The position numbers and the translations under genes are program-made. Below the pieces are notes generated by a model, which was given only the letters and a program-made list of their open reading frames with translations, made no database searches and was not told the origin of the DNA. From the NCBI GenBank assembly GCA_014607495.2, contig CP053170.1:3286001-3350000 (forward strand): a stretch of DNA of 64,000 nucleotides, given 5' to 3'. The DNA is from Carposina sasakii. Lineage: Eukaryota > Arthropoda > Insecta > Lepidoptera > Carposinidae. Positions 40,975-53,131 of this stretch are shown here, one piece after another. Positions within the stretch are counted from its first letter, which is position 1, and every line of letters begins with the position of its first letter.

Positions 40975-41465
40975 AGGGGGGCTCATTTCGAAACTAGCAT
41001 TTTTTGTATGCAGTGGACATTTATATGTATAATGCAGTCATACAAATAGTAACTAGCGCCATAATCTAAATCAGGGGTTCCCAAACTTTTTTTTCTGATT
41101 AACCCCTTTCAAAAGTTAACTGGACTCCCTACAGGCCTACACCACATAAGAATTAATTGTGAACCCCCATTTTATTCACGCTAACGTAGACCCCCCATCG
41201 AGTCTCCTGTGGACCCCTGGGGACCACCTGGACCACTTTGGGAACCACTGCAAAAGGAACTATACGGTGAAACGTCCTTTAGAATAATTCTTTCGAATGA
41301 TGGCGCTACGTCAAAATGGCAGTTTTAATACGTGGTTTAGGGACAGTGTAACTTTTACTCAGAGGTTGTAAAGTGTGTTTCACCATATACCTACATAGTT
41401 CCGTTGGATGATGGCGCTGTTTACTATGTGTATGACCACATTACCTGTGTAACTGCATACAAAAA
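40975..41465. mobile_element. O-family repeat interrupted by a hAT-type MITE
   Basis: O blocks ('AATGCAGTCATACAAATAGT', 'GTGTAACTGCATACAAAAAA') surround 41072-41250, whose ends CAGGGGTTCCCAAAC and TTTGGGAACCACTG are inverted repeats typical of hAT MITEs. No 8-bp duplication seen. Confidence 0.6.
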
Positions 41466-42465
41466 ATGTTAGTATGTACTATTGTACCTACATACATGCA
41501 TCTCTTCTTTTATCCTGTAATTTATGTTTTTTTTTTGTGTGTGCAATAAAGAATAAGGTCAACCTAGTTGACCTAAGTAGAAGAGTTGCAAAAAATACAG
41601 CCGAATGCATGATTATTTATGTAAAAAATAACGCTCAACTCATTTGAAATACGTTTTAAATACAATGTGGTAAGGGATTCAGTGTTCGCGCAAACCCAGT
41701 GGCTTTGTATGCAAATTATGCGCCAGCGCACAGATGTTTTCTTCTCCTCTTTGTATATTAATGCGTATAATCAGCATTGTGACGGCAAAAATATTCAAAA
41801 TCATGCAAAAATGCTGTGATTTTGAAGATTTTCTAAGTTTACTGAAAAAAAGTTTACAAGGACGGCCTTAAGTGTTCATAAGATTCAGGGGTCCGTTTCA
41901 TAAAATAGCTCCGAAACGTGATTTCGGAACTAACATAGCTGTGGAATTCCTTTATGATCCTCTAAAATTTGTCAACATAAACCACCATTGAGATACCTAG
42001 GATCACCTTCAATCAGTGTTTAAAAGATAAAGGGAAAGGAACATTAAACTATGTCTAAAGTCGTCTTATCAGAGCTCAGTGCAGTTTGTTATTATATTTA
42101 CACGATAACGTTATCATTATCTCGGTGTATCATATCGCGTTTTGGCGGCAACGAAATAGTGTGAGAAACTGTAGGTGAGAGTTTTTAGTGATCGTCAATA
42201 GATATAAAAAGAATTAGTCAAACTTAGAACCTTCGCCTCAGGTTACTAGGTAACAGTGACGATTGTCATCAATCAAGGCAACAAAGGCAGAAGTCAAAAA
42301 GCCAAGGAAAATGCCCTTGTTCGAGCAATATCCTTGCCACTATGACTTTATTTATGTGGTCGAAGTCCACGAAGTGAGTACATAGAAGTGGAACTGAGTC
42401 AAAAGTGTTGACTTTGTCGTGTTGTTGGATGTAGTCGTGTGCGTCCACTAGTCTACTTGAAAATA

Positions 42466-42709
42466 CAGGGTGTAACAAAAGGCTGTGGTTAAAGGTATGT
42501 CGAGCGAATACATACCTTGCACGAAGACTCGAAATCATAATGTTCATTTTTCCAAATGGTATTAAGAATTTCTAAACAACTCAGGAATGTTGATATAATC
42601 TTGAAAAATAAACAGGTGCTATGGAGTCGAAAATTTTGTGAATTTCTCTTTAGTGGACTATTTTCATAGCATTTGGCTTAACATACCCCCTCTTTTACAC
42701 CCTGTATAG
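42466..42709. mobile_element. J-family palindromic MITE
   Basis: ACAGGGTGTAACAAAAGG at the left, CTTTTACACCCTGTA at the right, TA flanks. Confidence 0.7.
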
Positions 42710-42895
42710 ACAATAATAAATATACAGTATAAAATAACAGTTTTTTTAATGGATAATAACTATCAACGTAATAATTACAGTAATGTAACCACAGGTATTA
42801 TTATTCTGCAAAACACCTTTGCCCCTAGTTTCCCACTGGTTGTTATCTTTGTAAAAAAACATTAAGATAATCTCTAATGAAATGACACATTTTTA

Positions 42896-43452
42896 GAGTT
42901 CCGTAGCCAAATGGCAAAAAACGGAACCCTTACAGTTTCGTCATGTCTGTCTGTCTGTCCGTATGTCACAGCCACTTTTTTTTCGAAACTATATTGTTGA
43001 AACTTGGTAAGTAGGTATATTCTGTGAACCGCATTAAGATTTTCACACAAAAATTGAAAATAAAACAATAAATTTTGGGGGTTCCCCATACTTTGAACTG
43101 GAACTCAAAAACATTTTTTTATCAAACCCTTACGTGTGGGGTATCTTTGGATAGGTCTTAAAAAATTATATTGAGGTTTCTAAAATATTTTTTTCTAAAC
43201 TGAATAGTTTGCGCGAGAGACACTTCCAAAATGGTAAAATGTGTCCCCCCCTGGAACTTCGAATATAAGAGTATGATAAAACAAAAAAAATATATATGAT
43301 GTACTTACATGCAAACTTCCACCTAAAATTGATTTCAAAGAGATCTGGTAAGTAGATTTTTTTTAATACGTCATAAATCGTAAACTGCAATTTACCTTTC
43401 ATACGGAACCCTTTATGAGCGAGTCCGACTCGCACTTGGCCGCTTTTTATTC
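42896..43452 (-). mobile_element. Interspersed element ending in a CGAGTCCGACTCGCACTTGG block
   Basis: Starts AGAGTTCCGTAGCC and ends 'ACTCGCACTTGGCCGC'. I recognise this layout as a common lepidopteran repeat. No intact protein; a small open frame across it is not supported. Confidence 0.55.
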
Positions 43453-43609
43453 GTTGCAACATCAGTTTGTCATTTTGTTAAGAGAAGTATATTAAATGAC
43501 ATTAACTTTATTGGCTTTACGTGCGTCACAACCTTTTGACCTAGTGATAGGTACAGCATCGTTTTATTAACCGACTACGGCATAGCAAATAAAAGATTAA
43601 TGTTTTAGC

Positions 43610-43805
43610 CCGTGTCGTGTCGGCAGAGTAAAATAGCACCACGCTATGTCTGCCCGTGGGTATCGTAGGAACATAGACTAAAAATCACACTGCGGCCAAA
43701 GACCCGCCTGCCCAGGCGTGATGACTACAGACTATAGATAGAGTAGATAGACAAACATCCTGCTATATCAGTAGCCTACGTCCAACAGTGGACTGCATAG
43801 GCTGC
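43610..43805 (+). mobile_element. RTE-tail family (I), diverged copy
   Basis: 'GTCTGCCCGTGGGTATCGTA', 'AGACCCGCCTGCCCAGG' and 'CTACGTCCAACAGTGGACTG'. Confidence 0.62.
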
Positions 43806-44488
43806 AAGAATTAAAAAAATAACTTGTAAAACCTTTCTTACAAAACGAATAATTAAAAGTATCTACCTACGTACCTATTTAATTATTTTTGTTTAAGTAT
43901 TTAATACTTAATGATTTACAATAAAGATAATACTTAGTTTGAAACAAACGGTTATTTGACTTGAAGGAGAACATAATTAAATTATTCCATTGTTTATTTT
44001 ATTCCCACAATAATGGTACAAAGTGGATGACATGCTGGTTTTTTTTCTAAATAGCCTAAAGTAACTTGCTATTACGTACTAAAACTACTCTTTATAATCC
44101 TTTTTCTGTTTGTACCTAAGTAGGTAAATGCGGGTACAAAAAAAGCGTGTATCCAAAAACACCTATCTCTCGTCCCTACTGTGTAATAAAGCGTTATTTG
44201 CTTTTATCCTCTTTTCATTTATAACGTGGTATAAACGGGTAACCACTTACGTTACCTACATTTAAATGAAAAAATACAAATATCCTTAATAATTTGCGAA
44301 ACTAGTTAGGTAGCTACATGAAGGGCTGATATTTCCAAATAGTCAGCGAGCCTATCTGAAGAATAAAGTTGAAACTGTGTGCAGCGTTCTGATGATAATT
44401 GGCTTGCTAGTTACTCGTACATAGAGGCACGGTGATAGGAATTAAATTGCAGGAGCTTCAGTTATTGCGTATATTCCAAACGAATGGT

Positions 44489-44680
44489 ACAAAGAGAGAG
44501 AGAGAGAGAGTTCTCGCTCTCTCTAATAATACTTACATCTATCAATCTTAATGTTGCTATATAGCAAATCTTAATATTGCTGTTGGATGCAGGCGGCTTC
44601 CGACCGGTCGGAGTGGAGGTTGTTGGGGGAGGCCTATGTCCCACAGTGGACTTCTCAGGGCTGTAAATGATGATGATGAT
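44489..44680 (+). mobile_element. AG microsatellite and RTE-clade 3' fragment
   Basis: 44492-44510 is (AG)n. 44582-44680 has 'GGATGCAGGCGGCTTCCGAC' and 'GGAGGCCTATGTCCCACAGT', with a (GAT)n tail. Confidence 0.65.
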
Positions 44681-44900
44681 GATTTTATTTGTTTACGTCA
44701 CAGTAATTGGTATTACCACTCATCGTTTGAGTGTAGATATTTACCCAGAAGTACTTACGTAATGACTAAACGCTAAAAACAGCTATGTTATACAGGTTCA
44801 ATTCATAGTGAGCCTGTTCATAGTGGGCATTTGACAGTCAGTTTGGTCTGAAGACGGCCATAATGTTTAATCGCTACAAATTATTTGAGAGTACCACTGT

Positions 44901-45013
44901 GGGGTAAGCACGCTTTTTACGCGGCGTAACGCTAGCGACTCGCTAGCAAAATCTATGAGATTTGACAGTTTGACGATAGCGTTACGGACTATTGATAGGT
45001 TCGTGCTTACCCC
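44901..45013. mobile_element. M-family short MITE (copy 1)
   Basis: 113 bp bounded by GGGGTAAGCACG and its inverse CGTGCTTACCCC. Interior 'GCGACTCGCTAGCAAAATCT'. About 90% identical by eye to 46397-46512. Confidence 0.78.
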
Positions 45014-45389
45014 TCTATTAGGTAAGTATACAAATAACGTGTTTACCAATAAAATCCTTCGACAAATATATAGATACAGTGCTAAAATCAAAGATATGTA
45101 GCTAATTGAGTTATACAAACTTTTAATAACAACCTAAGTACCTTGCGAAGGCTGCAAAATATTTACATTTTTTTGTTTGATAATACTCGTACTTCTATAG
45201 ACCTTATAGGTAGCGCAATATGATGTTAAAAGGTCTTAATTTGAATCGACCTTCGACACTAAACCGGATTCTGACAGAACTTTGATTAAAACCACAAAAT
45301 ACTCGATTACAACATGGTTTTGACACGTTTAGCTTTTAAAAAAATTATAGGTAAAACACATTAAATCTTACCATGATTTGCAAATTTTA

Positions 45390-45675
45390 CTTATATAAGG
45401 TCTATCCAAAATTACTGATTGTCTTTTGACCCGAAACTATGTAGGTAAAAAGAAACAACTTTCATTATGGGACCAACTCCGAAATATTGAAAAAAAATCG
45501 GCCGTTCCATACAATCTCGAATGATTACTGCCAGTGACGTAATGCACTGAAATGTATGGAACAGCAGATTTTTTTTGCAATATTTCTTAGTTGGTCCCAT
45601 AGTTAAAGTTGTTTCTTTTTACCTACCTAGTTTCGTGTCAAAATATAATCACTAATTTTAAATAAACCTTACCTA
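45390..45675. mobile_element. N-family palindromic MITE (copy 2)
   Basis: 'ACTATGTAGGTAAAAAGAAA' at the left is mirrored as 'TTTCTTTTTACCTACCTAGT' at the right, with 'TGGGACCAACT' and its inverse inside. Confidence 0.72.
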
Positions 45676-45690
45676 TACATATATTTAAAC

Positions 45691-46015
45691 ACTAGTGAAC
45701 ACCCGCGACTGCGTCCATGTGGACTACAGAAAAAACAAAATGTCGAAATTATCCGGGATAAAAACATTTTCCCGGGATAAAAAGTATCCTATATGTTAAG
45801 TGGGACCTGTCACAATATATTTCTGATAACTGCATCGAAATCGTTTCAGCCGTTTCTGAGATTAGCGTGCACAAACGCACAGACAAACAGACAAAAATTC
45901 CAAAAATCATCGTTTTGGGTTCTATTGCTTTGATAAAGGTCTCCTATAATATTTTTTCTCATATATCTTCCATGTACAGACAGCGATCCGTTACATTTTT
46001 ATTATATGTATAGAA
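45691..46015 (+). mobile_element. F-family repeat (copy 5)
   Basis: ACTAGTGAACACCCGCGACT to 'CCGTTACATTTTTATTATA'. Confidence 0.72.
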
Positions 46016-46396
46016 GAGTTACCTACCTACTAATTATTATAAGTGATTATTATGTATAAAAACTGTTGTCATATGAATTCACTTTAATGCCATACGCTAT
46101 TCAGTTCCGGGGGGTCAATACTGCCGTCACCCCGTTAATATGTAGCCTGTGACGATTTTATTTAAATAAATAATGAGTTAGCATTTACGAATAAATACGC
46201 GTACAGGTAAAATAATTTATTGAATTATATAAGTAGGTATGTATATGAGAAGCTTAATAAAGTAAAGGATTCCTATTTACAACGTTCGCAAGTCAGCTAA
46301 CTCGCTGCTTCTTTTTAAAATACCTTCTGCTTATTTATGGGTATCTACTGAAGATAATAAAGATTGTACCTATTTGGAGCTTAACATTGCTAATGT

Positions 46397-46512
46397 GGGG
46401 TAAGCACGAACCTTTTTACGCGGCGTAATGCTAGCGACTCGCTAGCAAAATCTATGTGATTTGACAGTTTGACGATAGCGTCACGGACTATCGAGAGGTT
46501 CGTGCTTACCCC
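46397..46512. mobile_element. M-family short MITE (copy 2)
   Basis: GGGGTAAGCACGAACC at the left and GGTTCGTGCTTACCCC at the right, a clean 16-bp terminal inverted repeat. Confidence 0.82.
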
Positions 46513-48000
46513 TATGGTATTAGACCAATGAAGTTACGCTATGGCCGTGTAACAAAGTTGATGTAAAAGCGATTCGTTACTCGCTACTTAAGTATACACG
46601 TACCTAACACTAGGTACGTACAGATTGCTTGAATGCTCGCTGTGTCATGTAACATCGGTCAGTAGGTACCAACAAAGTGACATTGTCTCTCGATCGAATC
46701 GATGGAAGTTTGTGAGATGACGTGAACTCTAACCGCTTACTAACGATAACGAACGTCAATGCGAAGTAATGGTAGATTTACCACTTTGGATTTATAATGA
46801 ATAAGGTAGTGCCTTAAAAATTAAAAAAGCTGTAGTCTTTCAACCTAATACTACTAATATCGTTTTAGTCGTACATAATTTTCCACAGGTTAATTTACAA
46901 GGGCATAGTAGCCCATTTAAATTCCCGGAAGTCCCTTTCCGCATCCTGATTTTTATTGATACCCTCGTTAACACGTTTATTGTTACCCATAGTATCAAAT
47001 CGGAAAAAAACTCTTTTACATGTCAAAAGTAAATTATCGTTTAAGCTGTACAGTGTTTAATTTGACAGATATTTCATAACAATTTTGCTGTCAAATGTCG
47101 TGTTTAACGGGTGCATGATTTTACACGCAGTTTATAAGTATGCTCTTACGGAAAATATAAAATTCAAAAAAATGGATACAATTACGCCTATTATCCACAA
47201 AAGTAGGTTATTATTTATTAATTATCTTGCTTAATATCTACGAGATCAGCGAAGAATCTTACAAAGTAAATAAATACTCTCTATATCAGTAACCCAATCG
47301 TTGGGAAAGCGCAATCTATAAAATAAACTTAATGTTTGTGTATTTTGTTTATTCTAACAAAACAGCGATACCGGTTTAGTTGTGGAACAAAAAATGGCGT
47401 TTATAATTTTTTGTTTAGGTCAACCAGTTCTATTCAACACTTTGTCGTTGATTAAAATTTTTACCGACGACGTAGTGGCGCTATTTACTCATAAATGCCT
47501 GCAAAAAATACATTAGCTTCTTGCGTTATTTATTAGTTATTATGTAGTAAGTTTATCAATTGTCTATCTATAGTCTAGGTATATTACAACCCTCATGAGT
47601 ACCTACCCGTTAACTGTGGGATTTTTATCATAAAAGTAGAGAATATTTACTGAATTTCAAAAACAAGCATTTTCAAGTTGCAGCACTTTTCACAGTACCT
47701 AAATGTCGACTTGCTTTGGTAAAATGATTCAGTGCATTTATAGCTATCTAGGTAGAGCTTGTTAAACCAAATAGTTCCTTTGAATAATAGCGCTAGTTAT
47801 TATGTGTACGAGTATGACTACATTTATATGTTACTGTGTAGCAAAAAAAAATTTTAGCTCCGTAAATGCCTTTTCTGCGCACTATTTGAGCTCCTATAAC
47901 TGCGCTCTATTTAGTCCTGCCTGGTCTGGCCATTCTTGCACCCCCGAAAGCCTAGGCACCGGTGGCACCACCTTATTTCCGGCACTGCTATAATGTATGT
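46513..48000. other. fusilli intron 1, sparse segment
   Basis: No exon recognised. An O-family scrap lies at 47755-47870. The rest is AT-rich with TACCTA-type motifs. Confidence 0.45.
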
Positions 48001-48009
48001 ACCTAATGT

Positions 48010-48250
48010 AGATCGTCGTCAGCCTACTGCAGTCCACTGCTGAACTTAGGCCTGTCCCAGAGTACGCCACAAGGCTTCTGTCATGGGAGGTTTTTGTCCA
48101 TAGTCACCACGCGGGGGCAGGCGGATTGGTGACCGCAGTCTGATTTTCGGACTGTGCTGCCCGTCTCCCGGAAACCTTCAATCGCCTTGTACGATACCCA
48201 CGGGCAGGCATGGGATGGTACAAACTCTACTCTGCCGGCACCACGCGGCT
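48010..48250 (-). mobile_element. RTE-tail family (I) copy
   Basis: Minus strand reads 'TCTGCCGGCA', 'CCCGTGGGTATCGTACAAGG' and 'GACTGCAGTAGGCTGACGAC'. Confidence 0.7.
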
Positions 48251-49604
48251 AACGTAGGTAGGTAATAATTATCTATTCTGTACCCCACGAGATCAAGGAC
48301 CACACACAATTTACTTGACAGAGTTTAACACTTAAAATGATTTGTGTATCGCGTTTTGTATTTATTTAAATGGCTGCCAGAGGTGAAGGTAGCTCAGAGG
48401 GCGACATTATGAGGCAACGTAATGTAGGTAAAGGCAAGGCTAGGTTTTATCTAATCTTAGATCTATGTTGTTTCCCGAAATAACTATAGTTGCATTTGTG
48501 ACGTTTTTGCTGTAACTTGGCAACAGATTTAATGTCTAAGATATTAAAATGAGGAGGGGTGGAATTTAATTTACTTGTAGTTCGTAGTAGAACCATAGAA
48601 CAAAAAGTAAATAATACTTAAATCATTTTGTAATGAATTGATAAACTAGTAAAGAAAATGGACGAAGTCGCGGGCGTCATCTAGATTAAAAACCGAAAAG
48701 TTAGCGCTCAACAAAAGCCGTCAAAATCAAAAGCACGAATTTATAGGTCGCTGGTTCATATCGAGGACCACCTGGGCCGCGCGGACCTTATTATGGGCCC
48801 GAACGAGAGTTTGAAACATCTGAAAGCAAGCAAAGGACCAGGATCTCATAGTTATGTGACGTCTACTTTTAGCTCTGATGAAGTTCTTCTTAACATGATT
48901 ACTTACGGTGCTACGTGCTACTAATAACCCGCTTGTAAAGTTAAAAATGAATGAAATATTCTGTCAAACACGTTAGTTGTCGGAAGATTTCGTTAGCATG
49001 ACGACATCAGTTCAACGCCTAGTGTCAGGACGCAAATAAGCGTCGCCGGCACCTCTAGAAAACCAATAAGACGCAAATATACTTACTTCTTTTGATCTGT
49101 ATTTCTACCCTATTTCTATTGTCTTTTTCTATGTTACTTCTGTCCGTGTATGTGTAATTTTCAAATAAAAATCTATTCTATAAATACTAAGTCGGTGGTA
49201 GTGAATGTTTTAATTTATTTTATTTGTAAAGCCTTCTAAAGTATAAAGAAACATTTAATTGAATAATTAAGTTATATTATGTAAAGTAAGTAAGTATTTG
49301 CCTAAAAAGGTAGGCTACTGTGATCCTTATCCTAATAATGACTTGCCAAAAAGCAGGTAAATCAACTTCTTATAAGGTCTTAAGTAGGCACCTAGGTCTT
49401 TCTGCAATCATGACTTCAACTTTTACTTTTTATTTGCCTTCAGTTATAAAAACTATGAAGGCAATTTGTATACAGGGTGTAGTGTACCAAAGTGAAGGGG
49501 TTTATTACCTGTGCCCAATAGCTACCTACTTGGATATACTGTGATGTCACTCAAGGTTAAACTATTATGTATAGGTATTTACTTAGGTATAGGTTTACTT
49601 AGGT

Positions 49605-49722
49605 GGCCAAGGTCGCGGGCGTCGGTTGGATGCAGGCTGCTTCCGACCGGACGGAGTGGAGGTTGTTAGGGGAGGCCTATGTCCAACAGTGGACTTCTCA
49701 GTGCTGTACATGATGATGATGA
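49605..49722 (+). mobile_element. RTE-clade 3' fragment (I2 type)
   Basis: 'GTCGCGGGCGTCGGTTGGAT' to 'GTCCAACAGTGGACTTCTCA', with a (GAT)n tail. Confidence 0.68.
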
Positions 49723-50164
49723 TCATAGGTTTAATTATCTAGTAGATATCTAAATACCTTCTACGTACCTATATATTTTTAACTATTATAGTAGGTAAGT
49801 AAACCGACTGTATATTCGCTTCAAAATCGTGTTCTATGACGTAATATGCATATTGTTAAGTTACCTACCTACTTAAGGTTATAAGGTCGTCCCACACAAG
49901 ATTTCTAGTGGTATAAAGTCTAGAAGGTACGATCATACAATAGTTAGACGTCATAAGCACCTACCTAAGAGTAAATTTCAGACTTACAGTATCTTTAAAA
50001 ATGTACTTACATCGATTACTTACATTTTCCTTAGAATAGGTACATCAGCTGCATCTTCTTAGGTAGCAACTTGTCGCTGATCTTTAACATCTGACCCCGC
50101 GATGATAGCTGTGGGATCTCCTGTACGTACTTTAATTCTAACTGCACTACCTACATGACGTCAT

Positions 50165-50495
50165 CATGTACATAGGCCTCCCTCAACAATCTCCACTCCG
50201 ATCGGTCGGAAGCAGCCTGCATCCAACCGACGCCTGCGACCTTGGCCAGGTCATCCGTCCACCTCGCGGGTGGCCTTCCCACGCTGCGCTTGCCGATACG
50301 TGGTATCCACTATAGAACTTTCCGACTCCATCGGCCATCAGTTCTTCGAGCTATGTGCCCTGCCCATTGCCACTTCAGCTTGCTGGACCGTTGAGCTATG
50401 TCGGTGATCTTTGTACGTCTGCGGATCTCCTCATTTCTGATTCGTCGTATTACGTAGAGAGATCCCAAGCATAGCTCTCTCCATCGCCATGAGGT
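50165..50495 (-). mobile_element. RTE-clade LINE 3' fragment with ORF2 C-terminus
   Basis: Minus strand encodes EEIRRRTKITDIAQRSSKLK, then WQWAGHIARRTDGRWSRKVL, and after a frame break GRPPARWTDDLAKVAG, the conserved end of RTE-type ORF2. H-family scraps flank it (50035-50150, 50520-50600). Confidence 0.75.
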
Positions 50496-50605
50496 ACCTA
50501 CACACATACATACATATACCTACCTATACACACGGCTGTGTTCCCGAAATGGGGTAGCCAGAATAGCAAAATCTTAAAGGAGAACGCACAGCCACGTTCA
50601 GCATA

Positions 50606-50979
50606 TACAGGATGATTTTTGGTCGTCAACGTTCCCAAAAACTACGGAATCTCCTCATCATCACGATCATTTTTCTCCATGAAAGCATACCTGGGAAGTG
50701 TCTGGTTTCCAAAATATTAGGGTACAAAGTTGAGTAAATAGACTGCGTTTTTCTGCATAAATGCACATTGACGCGTGTAGCAAGATTTTTTCACGAGAAA
50801 TAATTAATATCCGTCTATGAAAAAACTAGCATAAACACTGGACACTATAAATTTCGCCAGATCAAGTAATTGAAAAAATTTTTTTCAAAAATTTTTTTTT
50901 GGCATAAACTAACTTTATGTGATGTATAGAGTACGTGCCCTTCGTTAAAGGGTGGCAACAAAAAAACAGCCTGTATATT
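50606..50979 (-). mobile_element. E-family TA-flanked MITE (copy 4)
   Basis: TACAGGATGATTTTTGGTCG to AAAACAGCCTGTA. Confidence 0.74.
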
Positions 50980-50986
50980 ACTTGAT

Positions 50987-51228
50987 CAGGCGATATTTTG
51001 TGTTAGTTTTCTTATAGCTATATTTTAATTATGTTTCATGAAGAAATGTTGTTACAAGCGTCTATGTGCATTTATGCAAAAAACGCAGTCTATTTACTCA
51101 AACTTGTCCCCTAATATCTTGGGAACCAGTCACTTACCAGGTATGCTTCCATGGAGAAAAATGATCGTGATGATGGGGAATCTCCGTAGTATTCGGGAAC
51201 GTTGACGACCAAAAAACACCCTGTATAC
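50987..51228 (+). mobile_element. E-family MITE, right part, opposite orientation (copy 5)
   Basis: Joins the previous copy with only a few bases between. Ends AAAAACACCCTGTATA; its left third is missing. Confidence 0.68.
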
Positions 51229-51229
51229 A

Positions 51230-51420
51230 CACGTCTGTGTTCTCGAAACGGGGTAGCCAGAACTGCAGAATCTTAAAGGAGACCCCACACCCACGTTTAC
51301 CATATAAATGATCAGTGACAAGTTGCAAGATCACCTTAGAGAATGCCTGAACTCCATACTCTACTCTTACGACATGCACGGAAGGAGATGCAGCTGATGT
51401 ATTCTAGTAAAACCCCGCAA
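51230..51420 (-). repeat. H-family repeat, long copy
   Basis: 'ACACACGTCTGTGTTCTCGA' to 'GGAGATGCAGCTGATGTATT'. Confidence 0.65.
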
Positions 51421-51900
51421 CAGCACTGGACCTTTTTCACACTGCTTCAAAACTATTATTTTGACCATGACATTCTTAATGTATAATCATCTCTAATCAG
51501 TTTCCATAAGGATACGATAAAAATATGACGTTATAATTGATTTGCACGTCAATAAAACAAACACATTCGCACTAATGGGCGAGCAAATATCTGACAATAC
51601 CGACACAGGTAAATAAAAAACATTATGACAGAACTTATGTACGTAAATACGAGTGACGTAAACACTGTGTACAGGTTTGCTACGTACGATAGGCTATCGC
51701 TTAACATACCCCTTCTGTTACATCCTGTATATTCTCGTTTTATGCTAAGTATGTAAGAACATTATACCTCGCACAGTTTTCAATTTAGTCAAGCGTTATC
51801 GTAATGACATAAGATATTTGTTTCAATATTTAGTCTAAAACAGTAATTTAAGATCATACAGGTTCACTTGCGCTATTTTTATAGACCCCGCATCTATCTA

Positions 51901-52288
51901 TACAGGTGATTTTTGGTCGTCAACGTTCCCGAAAACTACGGAATCTCCCCATCATCACGATCGTTTTTCTCCATGGAAGCATACCTGGGAAGTGTCTGGT
52001 TCCCAAGATATTAGGGTCCAAAGTTGAGTAAATACCTATATACTGCGTTTTTCTGCATAACTGCACATAGACGCGCGTAGCAAGATTTTTTCACGAGAAA
52101 TAATTAATATCTGTCTATGAAAAAACTAGCTATGAATAAACTCTGGACACTACGATATAAATTTCGGTCGATCAAGTAATATTTTCTTCTTTAAAAAATA
52201 TAGCATAGCATAAAGTTACTTTATTTGATGTATATAGAGTAGGTACGTACCCTTCGTTAAGGATGGCAACGAAAAAACAGCCTGTATA
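51901..52288 (-). mobile_element. E-family TA-flanked MITE (copy 6)
   Basis: TACAGGTGATTTTTGGTCGT to AAAACAGCCTGTATA; 388 bp. Confidence 0.74.
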
Positions 52289-52614
52289 CACGCCACTGGA
52301 CTGGCGCAAAAAGTTATGAAATGTTTTCTACTATTCCGAATACTCTATGACCAAAGATCTATTAAATATATCTATCATAAATAAATCAATTACAAACCTA
52401 ACTGTACATCGTAAATTTTAATATGTAGAGGTAATTTTCCTTCGGTTTTTATACATAATAACGATTCATATTAGAAGTCATTAGTTAAGTAGGTGTTCTT
52501 GAAATTTTCTATTAGTTAATATGAGACGTCGTTAATAGTTTTAAAGAAACATTTACCGTTTATAATCAGGAAATCCGAAACACAGCGTCATAATTATACC
52601 TAATTAAGGTGTTT

Positions 52615-52880
52615 TTTACCCGACTGCGCGACGCAAAGGAGTGGTATTGTGTTTAACAGTCTATGTATGTATGTTTGTATGTTCCTTTGAAGCACTACAC
52701 AGACCAAACGCCTCGGCCGATTTTTATGATTCATGATCTCAATCGATTCCTCTTAGTCCGGCGAGTGTCACTAAAGACATGACGTTAGTGAAAATCCAAT
52801 ATGTCGACTACTGGACGCCATTTTGTGAAAATGAAAAAAATTAAAGTCGACAAACTATATCGAGTGGGGTATCGTTGAAT
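52615..52880 (+). repeat. Unassigned repeat starting 'ACCCGACTGCG'
   Basis: The first bases recur at about 22262. It contains 'TATGTATGTTTGTATGTTCC' and 'GACGCCATTTTGTGAAAATG'. Probably a decayed transposon. Confidence 0.4.
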
Positions 52881-53131
52881 AGGTATTTAAAAATCATTTC
52901 TTCTTTTTCCTCTTCTTTTCTTTCTTCTTGCTGCCGAGCATGTTGTGGATGTTTATTGAAGCGTACCTATTAGTAGCTAGGTAGGTACTCATAAGTATAA
53001 TACCATGAAGAATAACTCGGGAACGTTTCTCATTTGATTCTTTTCCGGTCGCTAGATTGTTGTGTTTATGCCTATAAAACGGCGGTAAGCTTTACCACGT
53101 GCGACACTACCATACAAATTCTGCATAAACG

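Noticed and set aside
42874..43462. Two minus-strand frames of 71 and 98 codons
   Set aside because: Both lie wholly in a common interspersed repeat and show no domain.
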